Shown here: positions 55,861 to 64,000 of the stretch, in pieces
How positions within the stretch are numbered: the first letter of the stretch is position 1
Layout: every line of letters begins with the position of its first letter
From: Blastobasis lacticolella
Taxonomy: Eukaryota > Arthropoda > Insecta > Lepidoptera > Blastobasidae
DNA: 64,000 nt
Assembly: GCA_905147135.1 (NCBI GenBank)
Contig: LR990043.1
Location: forward strand, 7,971,057-8,035,056
Direction of reading: 5' to 3'
Program-made: the position numbers and the translations under genes
The notes under the pieces: model-generated
The model's input: the letters and a program-made list of their open reading frames with translations, nothing else
Told to the model about the DNA's origin: nothing
Databases searched by the model: none

Positions 55861-56161
55861 GTTGACAACGACACTTCACTTCAATATTAATGGGAGAGCG
55901 CGACCGCCCCGCCCGTCTGCGCCGCCCATTTGCCATCATTTGCGGGAACTGCTTTTTAAACCTCATCTGTTTTAATGCGGCCCTGAATCCTTTCGCCGCT
56001 TGTTAAGCGGAAGCAATATTCCGTGATTCCAGGTGTCTAGTTTTAAAGGAGATCTCGTTACTTTCTCCTTTCTTTTCGCAAACCAACGGGCGCACTGTCG
56101 TAATATTTTAGGCTATATTTATTTTTAAATGCGAGTACGAGGTTGAGACGCTGTTCTAATT
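55861..56161. promoter_or_regulatory. GC/AT mosaic block
   Basis: GGGAGAGCGCGACCGCCCCGC beside GGCTATATTTATTTTTAAATGC; no repeats. Confidence 0.3.
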
Positions 56162-56280
56162 ACAATACAATACAATACTAAACTCTTTATTGCACACCAG
56201 AGGACACAAGTACAGATACAAAAAATATGGTAGTTAGTACAAAGGGCGGTCTTATCACTAATGTGATCTCTTCCAGACAA
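56162..56280 (-). mobile_element. Retroposon 3' end with (TATTG)n tail, minus copy
   Basis: Inverted equivalent of 45565-45705: ACAATACAATACAATACTAA, CACACCAGAGGACACAAGT and CTTATCACTAATGTGATCTC. Confidence 0.7.
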
Positions 56281-56982
56281 CCTTGTAATTAGTAGCGGGC
56301 GGACGACTATGGTCGTGCGACGGGCGGTTTTAAGGCCTCCTATTCGTCGGGTGACGTCTGACGTTGCCAATTATAGGACAGAGCCCCAAACTACACGTAG
56401 AGCACGTCTAGTCTGAAATGACGCGCCCCACTACTTAGTTAGTTGATTTCGATGTGTGAGTGCAAATATTGATAACGACACTTCATCTGTGTGGGAGCCA
56501 ATGAACGACGCGATATCCTACGTTTGAATCTCACCGGCAACTGAATGACCAATTACAACGGGTTTTGTATATGTATTGCGTCCATATTTTAAACTTGCTT
56601 GTGTGCGTTAATGCGATAGTGGGGCGCGTGATTTTAAATTAGACGAGCTCTACTCGAATTTTAAAATAAATGCCCTCTGCTCTCTGTTGAGATTTAAATA
56701 GGTATTTATTTTTGTCCCTAAGCACAATAATAATAGCAATTTTTGCTAGAAGACAGTTTGTGCATATATTATAAATACATTTCGTCTGTCCTTGTAGCTA
56801 CGAGTAGCAGCGATTAAGGATTTTATTCTTCATTTGTAACTAGTTACGAAACATTCTTACTAGGTGTTATTGAATGTTTTTCTCGCAGTATCACTGGCAG
56901 ACTCTTCTACACAAAATATGTCCGCACGCCTACACATGTCTTCCACCCTTGAACGTGTTGAAAGCATGAACTACTCTAATCT
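56281..56982. other. Unannotated
   Basis: No recognised features. Confidence 0.4.
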
Positions 56983-57225
56983 GTGTCAACTGAAGTGGCA
57001 TTGGCACTTGTAGCTCGTCAAACCGTTGGCCAATGGGTCATAAAGGTTTCCGGGTGGCGACCACGTACTGGCAATCGTAATATGTGTGGCCCACACGGGG
57101 TGGACAAACGACCTTTAGGGAGCCGATGGATGCAACGCAAAAGGACTCTGAGCCTCACAGAGTCGATCGGTGTGGAAGGCATGGGGGCAGCCTATGTTAA
57201 GCAGTGGACGTCTCGCGGCTGAGAT
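56983..57225 (+). pseudogene. RTE-type retrotransposon C-terminus
   Basis: Open frame containing WRPRTGNRN, then LGSRWMQ and a final AAYVKQWTSRG, with TGWTND in a neighbouring frame. These correspond to the RTE end WRPRTG(K/R)R..GRP..RWTDDL...GSRWMQ...W...GEAYVQQWTS.G. At least one frameshift, and nothing upstream of LKW. The AGATGATAAGT after the stop is a remnant of the GAT tail. Confidence 0.75.
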
Positions 57226-57524
57226 GATAAGTCATCTTTATGTTTTAAAAACCGGTTATGTGCAATTACCTATTAATACGAGTCGAAGCGGTTCCTTATA
57301 TTCTTAGTACCTATAAAGGTAGACCTCATTTCGCTGCTCAATTCAATTATTAATAGACAATTCGTAGTTGTCCTCCGCAAAAGTGATATTTCTAATTTTC
57401 CTCTAACTTAAAAATTTTATATTGATTCACATATTTCCAAATCAATGAGGGTCTTATATTCATTTTCCTTAAGACAAATAAGACCTATTTCTTGCTTGCC
57501 AAGTTTTTTAGAATTTTTTTATAC

Positions 57525-57600
57525 AACGAGGCAAGCGGCCCGCTTGAAGCGCCCACCTGATGGAAAGTGGTCACCGCTGCCTCGCCAATGCGTTGTCTAG
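57525..57600 (-). repeat. Jockey-like tail, minus copy
   Basis: CCACCTGATGGAAAGTGGTCACCGC and GCCAATGCGTTG after an A/T-rich end are the inverse of the jockey 3' UTR. Confidence 0.65.
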
Positions 57601-57635
57601 TTGTGTAGTTGTATAGCTAGAGTCAAACAGAGGTG

Positions 57636-57638
<3 letters not shown>

Positions 57639-57688
<50 letters not shown>
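57639..57688. repeat. (AT)25 microsatellite
   Basis: Uninterrupted AT dinucleotides. On the minus strand they follow AATAAAGAGATTACATAC, so they may be the tail of a retroposon lying at 57690-57850. Confidence 0.9.
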
Positions 57689-57689
<1 letters not shown>

Positions 57690-57695
<6 letters not shown>

Positions 57696-58384
57696 ATCTC
57701 TTTATTGCATCAATTTATAACATTTTAGGAAATAAAAAATACAGTGATGTCTAAGTTTGCAAGTTTGAAATCACCTATTACATTCCCGGAGTCCGTATGG
57801 ACGGCAGTGTAATGCTTGTATATTTATTACATATACACAAATTATATTAATATTCCGGTAGGTGAAGATTTTTTTTTAAATAGAACTCGTATATCAAGAT
57901 TTCTGCGTAGGAAAAGTTTTTACTTTGCTCACCTGAAAAACAAATTCTATTTACCGACAGACATACGGGCGGACATTAATTAATCTTAAACACTATAGGT
58001 AAAAAGGAATGAGGGTACCGTTTTTTCCTTTTGAGTTACAAAACCCTAAAATATGTTTCGAAATTCGTTATACTCGTATGGATCCCTAAAAGTAGTTTCC
58101 GATTACAATGCAAGTTTTTGTATGTATTAAAAGTGAACATTTAGTTTGCTAACGGTGTGCTTCGAATCGCATTGTAGTATTCAGCATTTTGCTAGTTTCT
58201 CAACACACCATTCGGAAAATTTCCGTGACTGTACACGTTAACATACCAATATTTTCAAGCGTACTGTATGCTGAAACGTGGACAATTAGCTGGTTAACCA
58301 CTTCAAGATCGCTCGGCATGCTATGGTCGCCCGCTGAGGACCCTGGGACTGGTTGAACAGTCGCAGGAGCCGATTGGTGCCCCA
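57690..58384. other. Unannotated; possible minus-strand retroposon body at the left
   Basis: AT-rich sequence. CCCGGAGTCCGTATGGACGGC near 57786 contains a small hairpin. No ORF. Confidence 0.35.
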
Positions 58385-58660
58385 TCATCATCATCACAGC
58401 CCATAACAGTCCACTGCAAGACTAAGGGCCTCCCCCACGAATGGGGAGGTTATTGCCATGCTTCTCATCTCCATTGCCGGCCGGCGGATTGGAGATCGCA
58501 GTGTTATAAATATAACAATGGAAAACGCTGCTGCCCATTTTCTAGCCTACAGAGACACTAGATCTTTTGCCTCGAAAACATTAGTCGCCTTGTCGACACC
58601 CACGAGTGTAAGGGGTTGGTGCTATTCTACTCTGCCGGATACTACATGTTGGCGCCCCGA
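58385..58660 (-). repeat. GAT-tailed repeat, best minus copy
   Basis: CATCATCATCATCACAGCCCA at the left (inverted GAT tail), then AACAGTCCACTGCAAGAC, CCATTCGTGGGGG-type block, GGAAAACGCTGCTGCCCAT, GCCTCGAAAACATTAGTCGCC and CACGAGTGTAAGGGGTTGG. It is the longest and cleanest copy in the window. Confidence 0.7.
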
Positions 58661-58794
58661 TACGCTAATATTATACTCTCTGAAGGGTAAAATTCCTAGC
58701 GGAGTATTGGGTCAGAAAACCAAAGTTACCGACATAGAGCATTGAAATAGTAAGCTGAAGTGGCAAAAGCTATTCATATCGACCGACGAAGGTT

Positions 58795-58855
58795 TGTTGG
58801 GTGAGGTCTAAGTCCAGTAGTGGACTAGCATAGACTCATGTTAATGATAATTGAC
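58795..58855 (+). repeat. GAT-tailed repeat 3' end, degraded
   Basis: GTCTAAGTCCAGTAGTGGACTAGCATAGACTC keeps the terminal motif. Confidence 0.45.
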
Positions 58856-59044
58856 TGAATTCCGCCAGAAATATAAATAATTCAATAAAAATATACAATA
58901 AAATAAATAAAAAAGGATACGATTATTTGCAAATTTAATTAACGGTGTCTACAACAAATATTTTAGAGGTAAAATCTGTTTACTCTGTAACATTAACGCA
59001 CGAGTACCTAACGGTAATATAGTAGCACGGTAGTGTAGGTATAA

Positions 59045-59180
59045 TACGTGGGAAATAGGTGCCTAAATCTCAACCTAAGTATCAGGAATGATACCCCGTA
59101 CGCGACCTAAGAAGCAATGAGTTGACATCGCTGAGTCGGATGCGAGAGCCAACGGCTTACGACGCGAGGATGCCGAACAC
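59045..59180 (+). repeat. Dispersed repeat R, copy 2
   Basis: Best copy of the family also present at 3100-3235 (CGCTGAGTCGGATGCGAGAG, CCAACGGCTTACGACGCGAG). Confidence 0.5.
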
Positions 59181-59207
59181 CGGACGAAGTGTAGAAGAAT
59201 GATTAAT

Positions 59208-59540
59208 AAAGAAAGAAAGAAAGAAAGAACATTTATTGACACAAACAACAACACCACAACATAAAAATAAAACAGTAATTCAAAAATACATTAAAAGAAC
59301 ACAATCATTAAAACATTAAATACACACGGAGACTACACAGCGCCGATGCATATACCCACTTGGTCTTTGTATTTGTTGTGAAGTGTAATTAATAAAGTGT
59401 TGTGGTGGTGTGTTTGTGCAAAAAGGACCTCACTCAGCATTATGCCCCGGCGTGAACCGGAGCGCTGGTTTTCAGTGAGGCCTGCGGATAAAGCGGATCC
59501 TGGCAGAACCTAATATAAGCGCTAGGACGGTAATGTAAAA
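59208..59540 (-). mobile_element. Retroposon 3' region with (TTCT)n tail
   Basis: Minus strand: ...GTGTCAATAAATG then TTCTTTCTTTCTTTC (59212-59229). The right part contains a nested hairpin (59428-59480). The body is not identified. Confidence 0.5.
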
Positions 59541-59559
59541 CCAAACACGTACTTCAATA

Positions 59560-59705
59560 GTAAATAATTATCGTGGCGACAATATCCCAGTCGCGCTTTC
59601 ACTTGCGAGGGCCCGGTGTTTCAAGATTTGACAGACAATAGAGCAACTGCCATCTGACTGACCAGATTGGATCATGGTTACAGATTCCAGGTGCAGTCGT
59701 CTGAA
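59560..59705 (-). mobile_element. SINE-A fragment
   Basis: CGTGGCGACAATATCCCAGTC, GAGGGCCCGGTG, CTGCCATCTGAC and GACCAGATTGGATCATGGTT follow minus-strand SINE-A order with deletions. Confidence 0.7.
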
Positions 59706-60160
59706 ATAGACTATATAGACAAGCCACAACGTCTGTTCAAATAGCTGGCTATTTTAATTAATTAGTAATAAGAGCAGCTTCACAACAGGCACATAGATAG
59801 TCAATCGGTAACTTTTTCGTTTTAGGGACTTACTGGTACCTAAAGTTAAATGCAATTAAAATATATTTTAGCAAATATATATACTTGCGAAAACGAAAAT
59901 TTCGCAAGTACACACAATATAAATACACTTTTTTAAATAATTAAATAAGGAAATCATAATATTAAATACCATCTCAATATTAAATCAAAGAACTCCCTTA
60001 ATGGAATTCCCAAACAGCTTTCAGGAGTAACACAATCGCCCCATTTATTCCTCTATTGCCCTATTGCACTAAACTTAACCGATGCTTAAGTTTGCGAATT
60101 AGGATATTCCTAAGCATGTAGGCGTCACAAAAACGGTGTCATTAATTAAAACTAAACTAG
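59706..60160. other. Unannotated; hairpin at 59882-59910
   Basis: TACTTGCGAAA pairs with TTTCGCAAGTA around a 7-base loop. CTTAAGTTTGCGAATTAGGA and CCTAAGCATGTAGGCG near 60090 resemble the MITE at 34495. Confidence 0.4.
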
Positions 60161-60228
60161 CTAAGTTAAGAGTAACTTAGCTTAGTTTAGTTTTCTAAGT
60201 TAAGAGTAACTTAGCTTAGTTTAGTTTT
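60161..60228. repeat. 34-bp unit repeated twice
   Basis: CTAAGTTAAGAGTAACTTAG followed by CTTAGTTTAGTTTT occurs at 60161-60194 and 60195-60228 without change. AAAACTAAACTAG just upstream is its partial inverse, so a MITE end is likely. Confidence 0.8.
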
Positions 60229-60234
60229 CATTTA

Positions 60235-60420
60235 AGCTTGGTGTTGGTGCAATAGTCCGGGTTCAATTCCCGGCCGAGCACAAATTTAAATAATGAATTT
60301 CAATTTATTTTACGGGTCTGGGTGTAGTATGTAAAAATAATTATATAAGTAGTTTATCAGTTATCTAACTAACTTGGCTTACTTTAGGGCTAGATGTCGT
60401 TATGTGAATTTGACAGAAAA
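60235..60420 (+). mobile_element. SINE-B, plus copy
   Basis: B box GGTTCAATTCCCGGCCGAGC, then TTACGGGTCTGGGTGTAG, CAGTTATCTAACTAACTTGG and GGGCTAGATGTCGTTATGTG. The A-box side is lost. Confidence 0.75.
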
Positions 60421-61034
60421 AAACACAGCGTCGTAATGTTAGAAGTGACTTAGCTATTTTAGTTTTCAATATTGTTATCGGTGCAATGCTTGTTCTTTTT
60501 AGATATTTCTAAAATCAACTTAACCGTCGCCTAAACTAATGCAATCGATCACAAGACCACGGAGAATATAAAGGTAAAGAGTCTATAATAGGCACGTCGA
60601 GGTGACCCTAACTCGTACAAAAAGCCCCACGACCCATTAATCTAACTTCTAAGCATACATATTCACCAGCTCGACCGCAGTGACGGTAACAAAAAGCGAT
60701 AAGGCAGCCAAATCACAATGGGAAAGCCGCGGCGACGCAAAAAGATCGCGCCAATAAACTGGGATCGTACTCAGCGATGATTCGAGCTGATATGGTGGTT
60801 AGGAAGGCTCGCGTTGGGGCGGGGTGCGTTTGGCACGTTTTACTGTTTTTTTTCGTTTATTTTGTCGATGTTGAGGTTACACATGTGATATACTACTTCT
60901 AAAAATCTTTTCGTAGAAGAGATTACTGTCCAGGTTATGGTCCTGGATCTCCTAACATATAGTTATAGCAATAGCGTTCGTTCACACTGCAGTGCGCCGT
61001 ACAAAAAAAATACGTTCATTAAAATGAGAATATC
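60421..61034. other. Unannotated; GC-richer at 60650-60830
   Basis: No repeat except a CTTAGCTATTTTAGTTTTC echo of the 34-bp unit near 60448. Confidence 0.35.
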
Positions 61035-61100
61035 TATAAAATGGCAGGCAGCGGTGACTATTTTCCGTCAGGTAGCCCGCATGCTTGTTTGCCTACCAAC
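61035..61100 (+). repeat. Jockey-like tail, plus copy
   Basis: GGCAGCGGTGACTATTTTCCG and TCAGGTAGCCCGCATGCTTG with an A-rich end. Confidence 0.6.
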
Positions 61101-61259
61101 CATGGTAAAATAAATCATATTAAAAATAGTTTCCTTACATATGTTTTTTGGATTTTTCGTAAAAAATATATTATATCTTATATTAAAATATGTTATATCA
61201 GATTATGTATAAATTACGTGTCAACTTTTAAACCTCACAAAAACCAAAACTATTAAAAA

Positions 61260-61520
61260 ACGTTATCCCATTAACCTGCAACACAACATTCATATCGAAC
61301 GCCAAATACCCCGGAATCCTCATAACTCAATCCCGTTATCCCATTTCCCAAACGGTGCGCTTCCGTTGCGAGATACCCGGGGGAGTCACCGCGACACGGT
61401 TTGGGCGGGCGGGCCGCGGGACATTTTTATCCCGGGAAATCGCGGGACTCCCCGCGCCCTAATCTCGTGCGGCGATAAATCCACGTCGAGTTTATTGAGA
61501 CTATTGCTTCGCGATTGCTT
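61260..61520. promoter_or_regulatory. GC/AT mosaic block with CCCGGGAAAT
   Basis: Contains TCCCGGGAAATCGCGGGACT, similar to the inverted repeat at 28795. Otherwise unique. Confidence 0.25.
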
Positions 61521-62439
61521 CTATTGGCTTTCGATTGCGGTGATGTTGGGTTCGAGTGCTGAGAGGTTGGTTTTTTATTGCTTTTGTCTGTCGTGCTTGG
61601 GGGGTTTAGTTCGATGAATTGGGATTTTTTTGCTTGTTTTTTTATAAATACGTATATATATAAATACGTTTTTATCTACTGTGGTTAAACATATGTAATA
61701 ACTTTCGTGGTTATTCACTACAAATTAACGAAGACATGTGTGAGTAAAGTGTGGTTGAACAGTCTTGGGAACCCATTAGCAACTCGTGACAGTATTTTAT
61801 TTATGTAAGCTACAATTTAGAATTGCCAACGTTACTAAGTTCCTTTTTAGTTTCATCTACGCTTAGTTCTTACGTTTAATTAGCATCTTGATTATTTAAA
61901 ATTTACTTACTATGTAGTACACAACACATTCAGATACAGAAGTAACTAAATGGATTTATTCCATTATTAAACTCAAAACTCATTTTCAACAATTATTTAT
62001 TTAAATACATTAATTAATTTCTTGAAAGACGTCAAAAAACTACGGAAATCCAAGGGATCATTTAACGAGCTCATCCAGGTACGGGGTTTTTTAATTAGTA
62101 ATATCTAACATACTTCAATGAGAAAGTTCCTGACTTAGCAAAAATATTATATTATATTGCATTTATGCAGCAGCGGAATTGAGAGTAAAATCAAGTTTAA
62201 TTGGCTATTTATTTACGATTAAAAACCTACTGGCTACTGTTGTGTTGATTTTTGTGATAAATAAATTAAATAATTTTATAAATATAAGTCTGTATAAGGG
62301 ATGATGACTGGGTCAATATTTTTTAATTCTACTTGGTCTGTCAGCTAAATTATAAATAAATATTTGAAATGTATTAGTTATTTATCAAATAAAAAAAAAA
62401 TTACAAAGATAGAGCATATGACAGTTCATAAGTGGGAGC
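61521..62439. other. Unannotated AT-rich DNA
   Basis: Nothing recognised. Confidence 0.45.
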
Positions 62440-62490
62440 TCGTGACGTCACTTCTCAGCACAATTCGACCGAAAGTATGACGTCACGCAA
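62440..62490. promoter_or_regulatory. Pair of CRE-type palindromes
   Basis: TGACGTCA at 62443-62450 and 62478-62485, 35 bp apart. Function unknown; a MITE origin is possible. Confidence 0.3.
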
Positions 62491-62879
62491 CTTTCCAACG
62501 CACTGTAGCGGCGTAAGAAAAGAAAAAAATACATGTTTATCGAAAAATTTTTGATAATCTACCTGACCTACCTACGGACTAAAAAATTGTTTTCAATCGT
62601 CATACCTATAAAGCGGGTCTCCTAAGACGGACCTACAAAACTTTTTAACTCATTTCTAAAGTGTGTAGAAGAACTTCCGGAAATCTTCAGCAAACACTTG
62701 GGCCAAGTGACGTACCTAATAATGTCACTGCTATAGTTGAAATAGTATTCCACTTGAAAATAGCTAAGCTCTATACCACAAGCCGAAAAGTTTTACGTCG
62801 TCATCGGTCATACTCATACCACATTGGCAATTGTTTACTCTAATAAAAATCATACGTTTCAGACCGTCCTATCGAGACT

Positions 62880-63330
62880 AGTTTACGACTTACTTGGCGC
62901 GTGTGTGTGGGGCGCACGTTCCTTCAGCTCGCGCCCCTGGCACTATCACCGCACTCGGAGTCGGAAAGTTAGTTCATGCACGAGGAAGTTCCGAAGTTCG
63001 GAAGATGAGCGCCGGAGAGCGCGTCGACGGAACGACTGAGCGTCGCGGGCGGCGCGCGTCTGCCGAGCGGCCGGCCACGCGCCGGGCGGGGCTTCGCGCC
63101 ACGCCCCCCGCCCACCCGCGACCACGCCCCCCTGAATTAATAAAGGCGGCAAACACCGCCGGACACGCGGACAATGCTGCATTGTCCTGCGCCCAAAATA
63201 GTTTCAATTAGAACCGAGGACGAAGCACAAAAGCCGCCGCCAGCGGATCATTCACGGCGAAATTGGCCGCTGCATGCGCGATTAGCGACATTCCATCGAA
63301 GACCGGCTGGGAAATGGTGGACTTTAATTA
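62880..63330. promoter_or_regulatory. GC/AT mosaic block
   Basis: CpG-rich sequence at 63010-63130, then CTGAATTAATAAAGGCGGC, GGACAATGCTGCATTGTCC (a 9-bp-arm palindrome near 63170) and TTTAATTAATCGC. Overlapping frames in four frames indicate composition, not coding. Confidence 0.35.
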
Positions 63331-64000
63331 ATCGCAAGACTTGTTAAGACATGCTTTCATTACAATATGCTGAACGAACGACACATGCTCAGGAAAATCT
63401 TACACCACGGACTAATCACCGACATTTCTTACAAGATATTTTCTATTTACAATGCTTTTCACTAGCAAACCGTCGTATTTGTTATATTTTCACAACTCTT
63501 ATTTGTATGGACTCTTATACGAGTATTGGAAAAACATGAAAAATGCATAATCAACTAAGGAGATCCTGACAAACCTCGCTCGCTTCATCTTCATTCAACT
63601 TTTCATATGTTCTCGTCGATTTAGGATTACAATTCCTGACCTGGGGCCCTATATTTGAACTGCTCGCCCGGAAACGAATAGTTTTAAATTTTGATTTACC
63701 TACTCCATTTTTTGGCCGTTCGCTTTCGATAGAGCCCATATAGTTGAAAAAATATTAAGTTTTTCATGCCGAAAATCAAAACTGAAAACTGTTTAACTCG
63801 AGGCGAGCGGTTCAAAATAGAGCTCCATATCTTATTATGATAAACCAAGCGAGTTTGAAATGCTTAAGAAGTTGAATGCCGAGATTACTAGTGAAATATT
63901 ACATGTAGTGCAGATGGGGTAAGAGCAAGGGAATGATGATGAAGTTCAAGAGATTTGTCAGGAGTTCAGGAACGTAGCGTTGTATAATGTGGTCTGTGAC
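63331..64000. other. Unannotated
   Basis: No recognised repeats or domains up to the window end. Confidence 0.45.

Noticed and set aside
57639..57688. Origin or regulatory function of the (AT)25 run
   Set aside because: Better explained as a microsatellite, possibly grown from a retroposon tail.

Overview
The window looks like gene-poor nuclear DNA from an insect, most likely a moth or butterfly. The background is AT-rich and has no operons, ribosome binding sites or dense genes. It is packed with degraded retrotransposons and DNA transposons, and the non-LTR and SINE tails are of kinds I associate with lepidopteran genomes. I find no host protein-coding gene I would defend. Every recognisable coding stretch belongs to a mobile element. 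The assignment to Lepidoptera is inference from repeat style.

Layout. 1-7.7 kb: tRNA-derived SINEs (called SINE-A and SINE-B here), GAT-tailed repeat fragments and AT-rich filler. 7.7-17 kb: a nested transposon complex. A decayed mariner transposase, read on the minus strand, has its N-terminal half at 16.1-16.9 kb and its C-terminal half at 9.37-9.50 kb. The two halves are separated by a 6.57 kb insertion (9505-16070) with 36-bp GC-rich inverted ends and a 3-bp TAA duplication. A second insertion (7754-9365) lies 139 bp away. It has perfect 31-bp inverted termini, a perfect 8-bp target duplication and the start of a THAP domain, which are the hallmarks of a P-element-like transposon. The 6.57 kb insertion itself contains MITEs, a 230-bp tandem repeat, a 5'-truncated jockey-type reverse transcriptase and a SINE inside a SINE. 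17-28 kb: mostly single-copy DNA alternating GC-rich runs with TAATTA-rich segments, which looks like regulatory or conserved noncoding DNA in a gene desert. 28-31 kb: a retroelement C-terminal ORF with a Cys/His cluster and a PD...D motif. 31-37 kb: a 242-bp duplicated unit, a hairpin, more mosaic DNA and jockey tails. 38-49 kb: RTE fragments, several MITEs, SINE copies and an unidentified retroposon-like insertion with a 22-bp target duplication. 49-64 kb: further repeat tails alternating with GC/AT mosaic blocks.

How the parts relate. The elements form a readable sequence of insertions: mariner first, then the P-like and the 6.57 kb elements into it, then jockey and SINE copies into the latter. 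The jockey tails at 14.3 and 47.4 kb differ at only about 3 of 170 positions, so that family was active recently. No rRNA gene, functional tRNA gene, CRISPR array or telomeric repeat was found.
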